Shown here one piece after another: positions 35,888-45,090 of a stretch of 64,000 nucleotides of DNA. Position 1 is the stretch's first letter, and each line of letters starts with the position of its first letter. This DNA comes from Methylomicrobium sp. wino1 (GTDB lineage Bacteria > Pseudomonadota > Gammaproteobacteria > Methylococcales > Methylomonadaceae), in NCBI RefSeq assembly GCF_003932755.1, contig NZ_CP024202.1, forward strand, positions 3,348,001-3,412,000. Reading direction: 5' to 3'. The position numbers and the translations under genes were made by a program. Under the pieces are notes generated by a model. It had not been told where the DNA came from and searched no databases. It was given only the letters and a program-made list of their open reading frames with translations.

Positions 35888-36265
35888 TTATTTCACGAAA
35901 CAACTTTTTTCGGCATAAGCTTCGGCTTCTTCCATCAGTTTCTTCAATCGTTTAGCTTCCGGCGGGTCGCGGAATACGCCGCCGGCCTCGCCCGGCGTTT
36001 TACGCATGAAGCCGAAGGTTCTAGCCTGATCGTAATCGGCGAAACTTATTTTCTCGGCAATTTTATCTATTTTGCATCCGCAACCGTATTGGGTGATGTA
36101 GGTCAGTCCGCCTTTCTGAGCGATACAGCTCAGCACATAATCAACGCGTTCCTGAGTCGGGAAGTCGCTGACAAAAGGTGCGTCTTCATCAAGTTTTTCT
36201 TGAGTTGCACTACAGCCGGCAAGAGCGGAGAGAAAGACTGAACCGATTAGAAGTTTGATTTTCAT
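35888..36265 (-). CDS. Lipoprotein with conserved cysteines, unknown function
   Basis: 125 aa. Signal peptide MKIKLLIGSVFLSALAGC with lipobox LAGC at residues 15-18. The mature part has five further cysteines or cysteine-like positions in VLSCIAQKGG, QYGCGCKID and EKSCFVK, so disulfides or a metal site are possible. A helical tail follows (EAKRLKKLMEEAEAYAEK). I do not recognise the family. It lies upstream of the Uma2 gene on the same strand (70 nt) and 140 nt from a second lipoprotein gene. Confidence 0.65.
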   Translation of the reverse strand: MKIKLLIGSVFLSALAGCSATQEKLDEDAPFVSDFPTQERVDYVLSCIAQKGGLTYITQYGCGCKIDKIAEKISFADYDQARTFGFMRKTPGEAGGVFRDPPEAKRLKKLMEEAEAYAEKSCFVK

Positions 36266-36405
36266 GCGAAGGTCTCTAGTTCCTGTTTTGATTAAGTGAA
36301 AAAATATGCTAATAAAACAAAAGCATGTTCAATTTATTGATTTACGTAAAGTGCGTGAAATATTGATGTTCTATTGAGGTGCAATATCGGATATCGACCG
36401 GAAAA

Positions 36406-36864
36406 CTATTCTTCGACGGCAAAATCGACAATTTGTTTGAGCATATCGTTCATTTTATCAGAGAATGCATCGAGTTCAGGATTACCTGTGTCCGTGGGCA
36501 ATAAATGTGTACTGACGACGGTTTTACCCTCAAATGCATAGAGTACAACATTGCAAGGCATATGCTTGACCGCGTGGGGCGAAAGTGTCAATAGCGTTTC
36601 GGCGTGAGTCAGATTACAAAATTGTATCGTATCGTAATCTGGAAAATTTGCCGTTCCTCGATCTCTGATCACTTTTCCGATACGACTATGTGCGGTAATT
36701 CGTAAATTGTGTTCTGCAATGGCAATTTTGATCTCCGCCAGCACATCATCGTAAGGTTTGAGCGTTTCGACCCGGTAATATTCGATGAATTCACCGTTTT
36801 TATGCACGGTGTCGCAGCTTGCAATAATCATCAGGCTTGCGAAAATAACGATCAATCTTGTCAT
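36406..36864 (-). CDS. DUF302-like lipoprotein
   Basis: 152 aa. Signal peptide ends IIASC, a lipobox at about residues 14-17. The mature domain has the DUF302 pattern: YDDVLAEIKIAIAEHNLRITAHSRIGKVIRDRG at the start, then a short strand with FCNLTHAETLLTLSPHAVKHMPCNVVLYAFEGKTVVSTHLLP. Two cysteines (in FCN and PCN) are conserved in many relatives. DUF302 proteins are small periplasmic proteins without a settled role. Divergent from mobA with a 38-nt gap, so promoters overlap. Confidence 0.8.
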   Translation of the reverse strand: MTRLIVIFASLMIIASCDTVHKNGEFIEYYRVETLKPYDDVLAEIKIAIAEHNLRITAHSRIGKVIRDRGTANFPDYDTIQFCNLTHAETLLTLSPHAVKHMPCNVVLYAFEGKTVVSTHLLPTDTGNPELDAFSDKMNDMLKQIVDFAVEE

Positions 36865-36902
36865 ACAGTTTTATTCCCATTCACTATTAACAGCTTAACA
36901 TC

Positions 36903-37499
36903 ATGAGCAATCCAACAAAAGTGACCGGCGTTATTTTGGCCGGCGGACTGGCCCGACGCATGAATAACCAAGATAAGGGTCTGGTGTTGTTTCATCGAAG
37001 GCCAATGGTCTCCTATGCGATCGATTCAATTAAGCCGCTGGTCGACCAAGTCATTATCAACGCCAATCGCAATCTCGACGCCTATCGACAATTCGGTTTG
37101 CCGGTCGTTTCCGATCAAAACGGTAATTTTGAAGGGCCTTTGGCCGGCATTCTTTCCGCGATGACATATACCGATACCGAACTATTGTTGGTATTGCCTT
37201 GCGATTCGCCGTTGATTACGACCGATCATTTGCAACGATTGTTAAAAGCAGGTTTAAACCCCGAAATCGATGTGGCAGTTGCGTTCGATGGCGAGCGCTT
37301 ACACCCGGTGTTTTTGGCTATCAAGACAACGCTCGAATCCAGCTTGAAAAATTATCTAGGCAGCGGTGAGCGTAAGATCGACCGTTGGTTGATGAAACAT
37401 CGAATGACTCAGGTCGATTTTAGCGACGACCCCGAGGTTTTTGTCAACGTGAATACCTTAGCTGAATTATCCGAGTTGGAGGAGCAGAGCAATGAATAA
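36903..37499 (+). CDS. mobA: Molybdenum cofactor guanylyltransferase MobA
   Basis: 198 aa. Transfers GMP from GTP to molybdopterin to give the guanine dinucleotide cofactor needed by formate dehydrogenase. The nucleotide-binding loop is ILAGGLARRMNNQDKGL (about 11-27), with the metal-binding DSPL in LVLPCDSPLITTDHL and the conserved EGPLAGIL. Overlaps fdhD by 8 nt, so the pair is coupled; both serve the fds enzyme encoded about 5 kb away. MobB is at 2809. Confidence 0.95.
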   Translation: MSNPTKVTGVILAGGLARRMNNQDKGLVLFHRRPMVSYAIDSIKPLVDQVIINANRNLDAYRQFGLPVVSDQNGNFEGPLAGILSAMTYTDTELLLVLPCDSPLITTDHLQRLLKAGLNPEIDVAVAFDGERLHPVFLAIKTTLESSLKNYLGSGERKIDRWLMKHRMTQVDFSDDPEVFVNVNTLAELSELEEQSNE

Positions 37500-38343
37500 C
37501 CTCTATCGGCCTGATATGACTAATGCCGGTTTAGGCTTTTCAATGCCGTCCGTCGCGATTGACGAGCGAGGAGAAGCTCAAGCTATCGAACTGGTCGGTG
37601 AAAGAGCATTAACCATTTACGTGGACAAGCAGGAAATCGTAACCTTGATGACGATTGGCGCGCATCCCGAATTATTGACGCTCGGGTATTTAAAAAATCA
37701 GGGGTTTTTCGACGATATCGTTGAAATCAAAATCGTTCAAGTCGACTGGGAAGCCGAGGCGGTTGCTGTTGTCACTCGGCAAGGTGGCAGCGACTTTTCC
37801 GAGCGTATGGCGCAGCGAACGGTGACGACCGGTTGCGGGCAAGGTACGGTATTCGGCCGATTGATGGAAAAACTCACGCAAATCCGAGTGCCGGATGTGT
37901 CGATCAAACAATCGATGCTTTACGCAATGCTCGATGCGTTAAAAAATTATAACGAAGTTTACAAAAAAGCCGGCGCGGTCCACGGTTGCGCGCTATGTAC
38001 CGGCGACCGGATCGATTTTTTTGTCGAAGATGTCGGGCGGCACAATGCGGTCGATGCGATTGCCGGTTTCATGTGGCTGAATGATTTATCCGGCGCCGAC
38101 AAAGTTTTTTACACGACCGGACGCTTGACCTCGGAAATGGTGATTAAAGTCACCCAAATGGGTATACCGATATTATTGTCGCGTTCCGGAGCGACCCAAA
38201 TGGGCCTCGAAATGGCTAGGCAAGCCGGCGTTACGATGATATCGAGGGCGAAAGGCAAACACTTTTTGGTGTTGAACGGCAGCGAGAATATCCAGTTCGA
38301 CGCGGTACCCGAACGTCGTCGGAGAAGTTTAGAAGAGGGGTGA
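37492..38343 (+). CDS. fdhD: Formate dehydrogenase accessory sulfurtransferase FdhD
   Basis: 283 aa. Carries sulfur from a cysteine desulfurase to the molybdenum cofactor of formate dehydrogenase, which is required for activity. Family blocks: TTGCGQGT (112-119), HGCALCTGDRIDFFVEDVGRHNAVDAI (165-190), TTGRLTSEMVIKVTQMGIPILLSRSG. The classic loop CxxC of the E. coli protein is CGQG here, so only Cys115 is kept in that place, whereas a CxxC (166-169) appears in the HGCALC block where the E. coli protein has none. Start overlaps mobA by 8 nt. Confidence 0.94.
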   Translation: MNNLYRPDMTNAGLGFSMPSVAIDERGEAQAIELVGERALTIYVDKQEIVTLMTIGAHPELLTLGYLKNQGFFDDIVEIKIVQVDWEAEAVAVVTRQGGSDFSERMAQRTVTTGCGQGTVFGRLMEKLTQIRVPDVSIKQSMLYAMLDALKNYNEVYKKAGAVHGCALCTGDRIDFFVEDVGRHNAVDAIAGFMWLNDLSGADKVFYTTGRLTSEMVIKVTQMGIPILLSRSGATQMGLEMARQAGVTMISRAKGKHFLVLNGSENIQFDAVPERRRRSLEEG

Positions 38344-38406
38344 TTTGTCGTTGAAAAAGCATTTTTTATGGAAGTCATGAAGAATAAGGTAATTATTCAC
38401 ACCCCT

Positions 38407-38435
38407 ATCGTTCCCACGCAGAGCGTGGGAACGAT
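38407..38435. repeat. GTTCCCACG-type hairpin
   Basis: ATCGTTCCCACGC (38407-38419), loop AGA, GCGTGGGAACGAT (38423-38435): a 13-bp perfect stem. Same family as 14608-14691. CATGAAGA repeat pieces flank it (38374-38383 and 38452-38469). It lies between the convergent fdhD and DUF2835 genes and may act as a bidirectional end of transcription. Confidence 0.65.
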
Positions 38436-38473
38436 AAAAGCATTTCATCATGAAGATCATGAAGAATAAGAGG

Positions 38474-38707
38474 TTAATTCAATAACTTCTTGATCCCGAC
38501 GAATTTGTTTTGGGGCGTCAGTTCCATTTCGAAATATCCGTGAATACCTTGTCGAGTCAAAAAAGACTGGATGTTGCCGGCAGGAAATTGAATGCACCGT
38601 CCGTCGTCGGCGATGACCGATATGGTTTTGGCTAGGCCTTGATACACGCTTAGATATTGATCGTAGCTCAGATTGAGCCTGAAGCGTATGAAAATCGACC
38701 GGGTCAT
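38474..38707 (-). CDS. DUF2835 family protein
   Basis: 77 aa from ATG 38707. The whole protein fits DUF2835: FIRFRLNLSYDQYLSVYQGLAKTISVIADDGRCIQFPAGNIQSFLTRQGIHGYFEMELTPQNKFVGIKKL, with the conserved YQG, QFPA and GI(H/R)G elements. It is a small cytoplasmic protein of gammaproteobacteria with no known function. It follows htpX on the same strand after 47 nt. A longer overlapping frame in the same region is less likely. Confidence 0.8.
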   Translation of the reverse strand: MTRSIFIRFRLNLSYDQYLSVYQGLAKTISVIADDGRCIQFPAGNIQSFLTRQGIHGYFEMELTPQNKFVGIKKLLN

Positions 38708-38754
38708 GAAGAAGTACCGGACCAGCAGACTGGTCCGGCATTGTTTCTAAAAAA

Positions 38755-39630
38755 TTAACGGTTATTTTGCAATGCGGCTATACGCTCTTCCAAAGGAGGA
38801 TGACTCATGAATAAACGGTGCATTCGGCTGCCGTGGATACCGAATGCGGCCAATTGACCCGGCAGTTCTTCGGGTTCATGAGCCCGCTGCAAGGCGCGTA
38901 GCGCATTGATCATCTTGTCGCGCCCAGCCAATTTAGCTCCGCCTGCATCGGCCCGGTATTCGCGATATCGCGAAAACCACATGACCAGCATTGATGCCAG
39001 GATCGACAATACGATTTGCATGATTATCTGCGTGATGTAATAAGCCGGACCGTAACCGCGTTCGGTTTTGAAAACGACTCGGTCGACCGTATGACCGATC
39101 ACCGTCGCGAAGAAATACACGAAGGTATTAACCACGCCTTGCATCAGAGCCATCGTAACCATGTCGCCGTTAGCGACGTGACTGATTTCGTGACCAACGA
39201 CCGCCTCGACCTCGTCGGCATTCATGCTTTGTAGTAAACCGGTGCTGACCGCCACCAAGGCATTGTTTTTATTCATACCGGTCGCGAATGCGTTAGGGTC
39301 GGGCGTCTGAAAAATGCCGACTTCCGGCATACCGATACCGGCTGCTTTTGCTTGACGAGCGACAAGGTCGATTAACCATTGTTCGGTTTGATTTTGCGGA
39401 TGTTCGATGACATGCACGCCCATCGCGCTTTTTGCCGACCATTTCGATATCGCCAACGAGATCGCCGAACCGGTGACGCCGATAATAGCCGACATCAGCA
39501 ATAAGGCGTTCAGATTGAGATCTACACCTTGGGCATCCAATACGCCGCTGAGGCCGAACATATTAAAGATAACGCTGATAACAACCAATATGGCGGCATT
39601 GGTTGCTAAAAAAAGAAGTATACGCATCAT
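38755..39630 (-). CDS. htpX: Membrane protease HtpX (M48)
   Basis: 291 aa. Zinc metalloprotease of inner-membrane quality control. Two N-terminal helices (about 3-23, 34-55), the zinc motif HEISH in EAVVGHEISHVANGD (about 140), two more helices (about 158-180, 195-218), and the third ligand in YREYRADAGGAKLAG. Adjacent motifs PNAFATG and MSHPPLEERIAAL are typical of HtpX. It cleaves misfolded membrane proteins together with FtsH. Single gene or with DUF2835 downstream. Confidence 0.96.
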   Translation of the reverse strand: MMRILLFLATNAAILVVISVIFNMFGLSGVLDAQGVDLNLNALLLMSAIIGVTGSAISLAISKWSAKSAMGVHVIEHPQNQTEQWLIDLVARQAKAAGIGMPEVGIFQTPDPNAFATGMNKNNALVAVSTGLLQSMNADEVEAVVGHEISHVANGDMVTMALMQGVVNTFVYFFATVIGHTVDRVVFKTERGYGPAYYITQIIMQIVLSILASMLVMWFSRYREYRADAGGAKLAGRDKMINALRALQRAHEPEELPGQLAAFGIHGSRMHRLFMSHPPLEERIAALQNNR

Positions 39631-39747
39631 AAGTGTATTACCTTGAGTTTATTAAGTGTTGACTGCGATATATGGGGCAATTATTTTATTTCAAGCGCTT
39701 TTTAGAGTGTTACCATATCGAAAAGTTTATTTGTTGGAGGCCTCTGT

Positions 39748-40854
39748 ATGAAAGGCAAAATCTTTTTAATTCTATCGCTAATTGTATCGTGTCCGATTCA
39801 TGCCGCAAGTGTCGATGAAGTTTTAAAACAATTACAGTTGCCGGTCGGCTTTTCCATTTCACTATTCGCCGAAGATCTGCCGAATGCCAGGTCTTTAGCC
39901 CGAGGCGAAAAGGGTGTGATTTTTGTCGGTACTCGCCAGCAGGGGGCTGTTTATGCCGTTCAGGATAATACCGGGGACGGCAAGGCCGACAAACGCTATG
40001 TTATCGCGACCGATTTATACATGCCGAACGGCGTAGCGTTTCAAAACGGCTCGTTGTATGTCGCAGAAGTCAATCGGATTATCCGTTTCGACAATATTAT
40101 CGCCAATTTGGCAAATCCACCGAAACCGGTCGTGGTATTTGACGGTTTACCTTCCGATAGACATCACGGCTGGAAATATTTACGTTTCGGCCCGGATGGC
40201 AAACTTTATACCGCGGTCGGTGCGCCCTGCAATGTTTGCGAGCCGGATAAAGAAATCTATGCAACGTTGATTCGCTTGAATCCCGACGGTTCCGATCTTG
40301 AAATCTTAGCGCACGGAATAAGAAATACCGTCGGTTTCGATTGGCAGCCTGGAACGAATACGCTGTTTTTTACCGAAAACGGTCGCGATCTAATGGGGGA
40401 CGACATTCCGCCCGATGAATTGAATCGATGGACGGAACCCGGTCTACACTTCGGTTTTCCTTATTGTCATGGCGGTACTATTACCGATCCTGAATTCGGA
40501 AAGAAACAAAGCTGTGAGGAGTTTGCCGCACCGGCATGGCAATTCAAGGCGCACAAAGCGCCATTGGGTATGCGTTTTTATCGAGGCGCGCAATTTCCTG
40601 AACGATTCAAGCAGCATCTATTCGTTGCACAACACGGCTCCTGGAACCGAAGTCAACCTCACGGTTATCGTATTGCCTTGGTCAAATTTAAAAACGGCAG
40701 GCCTGTTTCCGAGCACGCTTTTATTTCCGGCTGGTTGACGTCAACCGACGAGGTCTTGGGGCGCCCGGTCGATATCCTGGAAATGCCGGACGGCAGTTTG
40801 TTGATTTCCGACGATAAATTAGGCGTTATTTATAAAGTTGAGTATCGGAAATAA
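39748..40854 (+). CDS. PQQ-type sorbosone dehydrogenase-like periplasmic protein
   Basis: 368 aa with signal peptide ending PIHAAS, so periplasmic. Six-bladed beta-propeller of the soluble glucose/sorbosone dehydrogenase family: GRQQGAVYAVQDNTGDGKADKRYVI, DRHHGWKYLRFGPDGKLYTAVGAPCNVC, HGIRNTVGFDWQPGTNTLFFTENGRDLMGDDIPPDELN, and HGSWNRSQPHGYRIALVKF. Substrate and PQQ dependence are not proved by sequence, but methanotroph periplasm supplies PQQ. Good ribosome site (TTGGAGGCC). The next gene starts 1 nt after its stop. Confidence 0.88.
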   Translation: MKGKIFLILSLIVSCPIHAASVDEVLKQLQLPVGFSISLFAEDLPNARSLARGEKGVIFVGTRQQGAVYAVQDNTGDGKADKRYVIATDLYMPNGVAFQNGSLYVAEVNRIIRFDNIIANLANPPKPVVVFDGLPSDRHHGWKYLRFGPDGKLYTAVGAPCNVCEPDKEIYATLIRLNPDGSDLEILAHGIRNTVGFDWQPGTNTLFFTENGRDLMGDDIPPDELNRWTEPGLHFGFPYCHGGTITDPEFGKKQSCEEFAAPAWQFKAHKAPLGMRFYRGAQFPERFKQHLFVAQHGSWNRSQPHGYRIALVKFKNGRPVSEHAFISGWLTSTDEVLGRPVDILEMPDGSLLISDDKLGVIYKVEYRK

Positions 40855-40855
40855 T

Positions 40856-41452
40856 ATGGATAAGGATTTCAAAATTCTCGATAAGCATGAGGTTTATCAC
40901 GGTTTCTTCCGGCTAGAAAAATACCGGCTTAAACATCGTTTATTCGCCGGCGGTTGGAGCCCGGAAATCGAACGCGAATTGTTCAGGCGCGGTTCCTGTG
41001 TCGCAGTGTTGTTATATGACCCGTTCAAAGATACCGTGGTTTTGATCGAACAATTCAGGGTCGGCGCGCTTTTAAGGCATGAGGCACCGTGGTTGCTGGA
41101 AATCGTCGCCGGAGCTGTCGAGGAGGGCGAAACACCCGAGGAAGTCGCCTATCGAGAGGCAGTCGAGGAGGCGGATTGCGAGATTCAAGAGTTACTGCCT
41201 ATCAATGCGTTTTACACGACCCCCGGCGGTTCGTCGGAGTGGCTCACTTTGTTTTGCGGTAAGATCGATAGCACCAATGTCGGCGGAATTCACGGCTTGG
41301 ATCATGAGCAGGAAGATATTCGGGTTTCGGTCGTGAGTTTCAATGAAGCTTATCGACTCATGGAACAAGGGGAAATTAATTCGGGTATTCCGATTATTGC
41401 GATTCAATGGTTGGCATTGAATCGCAATAAACTCAGAAGTCGATGGACTTGA
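40856..41452 (+). CDS. nudF: ADP-ribose pyrophosphatase, Nudix family
   Basis: 198 aa from ATG 40856, one base after the preceding stop. Nudix box GAVEEGETPEEVAYREAVEEADCE (about 89-112) matches GX5EX7REUXEEXGU except that the final Gly is Asp. The flanking LFRRGSCVAVLLYDP and QFRVGALLRHEAPWLLEIVAGA are those of ADP-ribose pyrophosphatase (NudF/TrgB). It hydrolyses ADP-ribose to AMP and ribose 5-phosphate. It is coupled to the dehydrogenase-like gene by position. Confidence 0.9.
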   Translation: MDKDFKILDKHEVYHGFFRLEKYRLKHRLFAGGWSPEIERELFRRGSCVAVLLYDPFKDTVVLIEQFRVGALLRHEAPWLLEIVAGAVEEGETPEEVAYREAVEEADCEIQELLPINAFYTTPGGSSEWLTLFCGKIDSTNVGGIHGLDHEQEDIRVSVVSFNEAYRLMEQGEINSGIPIIAIQWLALNRNKLRSRWT

Positions 41453-41481
41453 GAATTTTGTTAGTGTCCATGCTCGTTGGT

Positions 41482-41856
41482 TTATTTGAAATCTTTGGGA
41501 ACCATCGGTTTATTATCGAACAATGTATGCCAACCCAGTGCAATTCGATAAACTAGCCATAAAACTGCAAAAATCAAAAGAAAATAACCCAGTCCCATAG
41601 CAAAGGTTAATCCGCTTGCCGCTATTAACGCAACTGCAACCCATGCGGTTTTTATTTGCCAATCGAAATGAGATTCCAGCCAGGTGCCGCGCACCTCTTC
41701 TCTCTTGATAATGTTTATCGCGACCCCTATAAAAATAGGCAGGCCCGCAAAGCCAAATGCAAGGACTTGACACAAATAAACGATGCCAGTTATTGTTTTA
41801 AGCTTTTCCATTTTGTCGGCGTTATTTTTATCAGAATGGGTCTCGTTGTTATTCAT
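41482..41856 (-). CDS. Small inner-membrane protein, COG3671-like
   Basis: 124 aa. Hydrophilic N-terminus (about 1-18), then three to four membrane helices: ITGIVYLCQVLAFGFAGLPIFIGVAINII, WVAVALIAASGLTFAMGLGYFLLIFAVLWLVYRIALGW. The conserved RGTWLESHFDWQIKT loop is typical of the family, seen next to various metabolic genes. Function unknown. It is convergent with the Nudix gene (29-nt gap) and divergent from the polysaccharide genes. Confidence 0.75.
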   Translation of the reverse strand: MNNNETHSDKNNADKMEKLKTITGIVYLCQVLAFGFAGLPIFIGVAINIIKREEVRGTWLESHFDWQIKTAWVAVALIAASGLTFAMGLGYFLLIFAVLWLVYRIALGWHTLFDNKPMVPKDFK

Positions 41857-41937
41857 GACATTTCTCCCGATCTTTTATTTTTAATTACGATTGTCCTGAC
41901 AATGTTTAGTTCCGACATGAAAGACAAGGTTATTGAG

Positions 41938-42003
41938 TTATACCCAATCCCCCGGCGTCTCCTTAAGCATTACCAAAATTTGAAGTTCCACAGGTATAGT
42001 AAC
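41938..42003. repeat. Solo type D repeat end
   Basis: TACCCAATCCCCCGGCGTCTCCTTAAGCAT and GAAGTTCCACAGGTATAGT match the right end of the element at 26268-26495. The gap 41857-42210 before the polysaccharide genes holds this fragment and an A/T-rich stretch that probably contains the promoter; I see no gene or clear JUMPstart sequence in it. Confidence 0.5.
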
Positions 42004-42210
42004 AAAATGAATAGTAATATCGAACAAAGCACACAGGTATATCGAGATACGATCAAAAAACTCTAGCCGACCGCCATATAAATTTCCTGGGCTCTGCTAA
42101 AATTCAGCAAAGCTGAAGTCGACTCCGCAAGTTTTATCATGCTTCCGGATAATGACGGTATTACAAAATCAATTAAAATCATCGAGTTTCGATAAAAAGG
42201 ACTAAATAAT

Positions 42211-43482
42211 ATGTTAGAGAATGTAAAATTAGGCATGATCGGCTTAGGTTATGTCGGGCTGCCTTTGGCCGTCGAATTCGGCAAAAAATATCCGACAGTC
42301 GGTTTCGATATTAATGTACAGAGGATCGAGGAATTGCAGGCCGGACACGATCATACGCTTGAAGTCGGGAATGAAGAATTAAAGGAAGCCGTTCATTTGA
42401 CCTACACCTCATCGGTTGAGGAAATCAAGTCTTGCAATATCTATATCGTTACGGTTCCGACGCCGATCAATGAATATAAACAACCCGATTTGAGTCCTTT
42501 AGAAAAAGCAAGTACCTTGCTGGGCGGGCTGATCAAACCCAACGATATTGTCGTTTATGAATCGACTGTTTACCCTGGCGCGACCGAGGAAGTTTGTGTA
42601 CCGATTCTGGAAAAAATATCGGGACTGACATTCAATCAAGATTTCTTTGTCGGTTACAGCCCGGAACGGATCAATCCCGGCGACAAAGAACACCGAGTCA
42701 CCAATATTCTCAAAGTGACCTCCGGTTCGACTCCCGAAATCGCCGACCGTATCGATCGGCTTTATCAAAGCATCATCACGGCCGGCACGCACAAGGCCAG
42801 CAGTATCAAAGTCGCCGAAGCGGCCAAAGTTATCGAGAATACGCAACGTGATCTGAACATCGCATTGATCAACGAATTGGCGATTATTTTCAACAAACTC
42901 GGCATCGATACCGAAGAAGTGTTGCTGGCCGCCGGCACCAAATGGAATTTTTTACCATTTCGGCCAGGATTGGTAGGCGGCCATTGCATCGGCGTCGACC
43001 CTTATTATTTGACTCATAAAGCGCAAGCGATTGGCTACAATCCCGAAGTCATTTTATCGGGCCGCCGCATCAACGATGGCATGGGCGAATATGTCGTGTC
43101 GCAGTTAATCAAATTGATGCTTAAAGAACGCATCCATATCAAAGATTCCGATGTGTTGGTCATGGGCTTGACCTTCAAGGAAAATTGCCCCGATTTGCGC
43201 AATACCCGCGTCGTCGATATCGTCAAGGAACTGCAAAGTTACGGCGTCAATGTTCATATTTACGACCCGTGGATCGATTCGGCCGAGGCGCTTGAAGAAT
43301 ATGGCATAACGACCATCGATAAGCCGGAAAACGGTTGTTACGATGCGATGCTATTAGCCGTTGCGCATGAGCAATTTAAGCGAATGGATATCGCTACAAT
43401 CAAAGCGCTGGGTAAAAATGACTCGGTGATTTACGATTTGAAATACGTTTTTCCGGCCGAACTGACTGACGCGCGTTTGTAA
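42211..43482 (+). CDS. Nucleotide sugar dehydrogenase, TviB/VipA type
   Basis: 423 aa. Rossmann motif [16 protein letters not shown] at the N-terminus, [17 protein letters not shown], the catalytic Cys in [20 protein letters not shown] (about 255-274) and C-terminal [17 protein letters not shown]-dependent four-electron oxidation of a UDP-hexose to a UDP-uronic acid, here closest to the UDP-GlcNAc 6-dehydrogenase group. It feeds the epimerase that follows 3 nt later. First gene of the polysaccharide group. Confidence 0.9.
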   Translation: MLENVKLGMIGLGYVGLPLAVEFGKKYPTVGFDINVQRIEELQAGHDHTLEVGNEELKEAVHLTYTSSVEEIKSCNIYIVTVPTPINEYKQPDLSPLEKASTLLGGLIKPNDIVVYESTVYPGATEEVCVPILEKISGLTFNQDFFVGYSPERINPGDKEHRVTNILKVTSGSTPEIADRIDRLYQSIITAGTHKASSIKVAEAAKVIENTQRDLNIALINELAIIFNKLGIDTEEVLLAAGTKWNFLPFRPGLVGGHCIGVDPYYLTHKAQAIGYNPEVILSGRRINDGMGEYVVSQLIKLMLKERIHIKDSDVLVMGLTFKENCPDLRNTRVVDIVKELQSYGVNVHIYDPWIDSAEALEEYGITTIDKPENGCYDAMLLAVAHEQFKRMDIATIKALGKNDSVIYDLKYVFPAELTDARL

Positions 43483-43485
43483 TTT

Positions 43486-44493
43486 ATGAAAATATTGGTA
43501 ACAGGAACCGCCGGTTTTATCGGCAATCATTTGGCTTTACGGTTGCTCGAAAGAGGCGATGAAGTCATCGGGATCGACAATCTGAATGACTATTACGATG
43601 TCAATCTGAAAAAAGCACGCTTGGCGAGGATACTCGATCATAATTGCTATACCGATATCCGAGCCGACTTGGCCGACCGAGATAGGATTGAACAGGTATT
43701 CAAAGAGCATCGTCCGGAACGCGTCGTCAATTTGGCCGCTCAAGCCGGCGTACGCTATTCAATCGAAAATCCGCATGCCTACATCGACAGCAATATCGTC
43801 GGTTTTATTAACATTTTGGAAGGCTGCCGGCATTACGGTGTCGAACATTTGGTCTATGCATCGAGCAGTTCGGTCTACGGCGCCAACGAAAGCATGCCAT
43901 TTTCGGTACACGACAATGTCGATCACCCGCTGAGTCTTTACGCGGCTTCGAAAAAAGCCAACGAACTGATGGCGCACACCTATAGCAATCTCTATAACCT
44001 GCCGACGACCGGATTACGATTCTTTACCGTATACGGTCCTTGGGGCCGGCCCGATATGGCTTTGTTTTTATTTACCAAAGCCATACTAAACGGCGAAAAA
44101 ATCCAAGTTTTCAATTACGGCAAGCATCGTCGAGATTTCACCTACATCGACGACATAGTCGAAGGTGTGATCCGAACGCTGGATAATATTGCTCAGCCTA
44201 ACCCGGATTGGAGCGGCACAAAGCCAGACCCCGGAACTAGCCGTGCCCCTTGGCGGGTTTATAACATCGGCAATCAAAGCCCTGTCGAGTTGATGAAATA
44301 CATTGAAGTGCTCGAGAAATGCCTCGGTAAAACCGCGGAAAAAGAACTGCTCCCGCTGCAACCGGGCGATGTTCCGGATACCTATGCCGATGTCGAAGCG
44401 CTGGTGCAAGATGTCGGCTATAAGCCCGGAACACGGATCGAGGAGGGGATTGGCCGATTTGTGGAGTGGTATAGAAGGTATTATGGTGAATAG
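43486..44493 (+). CDS. NAD-dependent epimerase, UDP-glucuronate 4-epimerase type
   Basis: 335 aa. Short-chain dehydrogenase/epimerase: [12 protein letters not shown] loop at the N-terminus, catalytic [10 protein letters not shown] with Ser, and YAASKKANE with Tyr and Lys. The long [15 protein letters not shown] insertion and [23 protein letters not shown] are typical of the CapI/LspL group, which converts UDP-glucuronate to UDP-galacturonate. Coupled to the dehydrogenase by a 3-nt gap. Just after its stop starts the TGGTGAA-flanked broken gene. Confidence 0.92.
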   Translation: MKILVTGTAGFIGNHLALRLLERGDEVIGIDNLNDYYDVNLKKARLARILDHNCYTDIRADLADRDRIEQVFKEHRPERVVNLAAQAGVRYSIENPHAYIDSNIVGFINILEGCRHYGVEHLVYASSSSVYGANESMPFSVHDNVDHPLSLYAASKKANELMAHTYSNLYNLPTTGLRFFTVYGPWGRPDMALFLFTKAILNGEKIQVFNYGKHRRDFTYIDDIVEGVIRTLDNIAQPNPDWSGTKPDPGTSRAPWRVYNIGNQSPVELMKYIEVLEKCLGKTAEKELLPLQPGDVPDTYADVEALVQDVGYKPGTRIEEGIGRFVEWYRRYYGE

Positions 44494-44506
44494 AGAATAG
44501 TGAAAA

Positions 44507-44898
44507 GTGAATGGGGTGGGGCGATTCTTAAACGGAAAGGATGATACTAGACCGCACTATCAATTACAGGCTTGGCAGCTTAGTATGAGCTTGATTAAGC
44601 TAGTCTATATTTGGTCTAAGGGGTTTCCTGTTGAAGAGAAATATGGTTTGCAATCTCAGTGCCTTCAAATATTGCGGAAGGTGCCGGAAGGAACGGTTCT
44701 AAAGAATTTGCACATTTTCTATGCATCGCCCAGGGTTCGTTGAGTGAACTGGAAACTCAGTATTTGATCGCAATTGATTTGGGGTTCGCTCAAGCGAGTG
44801 CAGAACTAGAAAACGCTTTGGTGAAAACATCGAAACTGGTGTCGGGCCTTTACAGGTTTCACCGGATTGAAAAAAAGATAATGGTGAATAGTGAGTAG
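44507..44898 (+). pseudogene. Broken four-helix bundle (S23-type) protein gene
   Basis: Two frames together encode a four-helix bundle protein. The first (44507 on) gives LQAWQLSMSLIKLVYIWSKGFPVEEKYGLQSQ, the second (from 44659) gives VPSNIAEGAGRNGSKEFAHFLCIAQGSLSELETQYLIAIDLGF. In intact relatives about six residues (usually RRAAVS) join GLxSQ to IPSNIAEG; here they are missing and the frame shifts at about 44655. A deletion of about 20 nt is the simplest cause. The copy may have been mobile: TGGTGAATAG lies just before it (44483) and after it (44881). Confidence 0.78.
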
Positions 44899-45090
44899 AA
44901 TGATTTTTTGGGTAAGCACTCAGTCCCCTCTTTGACAAAGAGGGGTTAGGGGAGATTATTTGAACAAATCACCCTTTTTCTCAGAGCGAGGCAAAAGCTC
45001 AACCTGATTTAAATGCAGATGGCTGAACAATGACTTTTTTGTATTTTTGAAAGATATTCGATTGACAGAAAATACAAGGGCTCTATCCTT

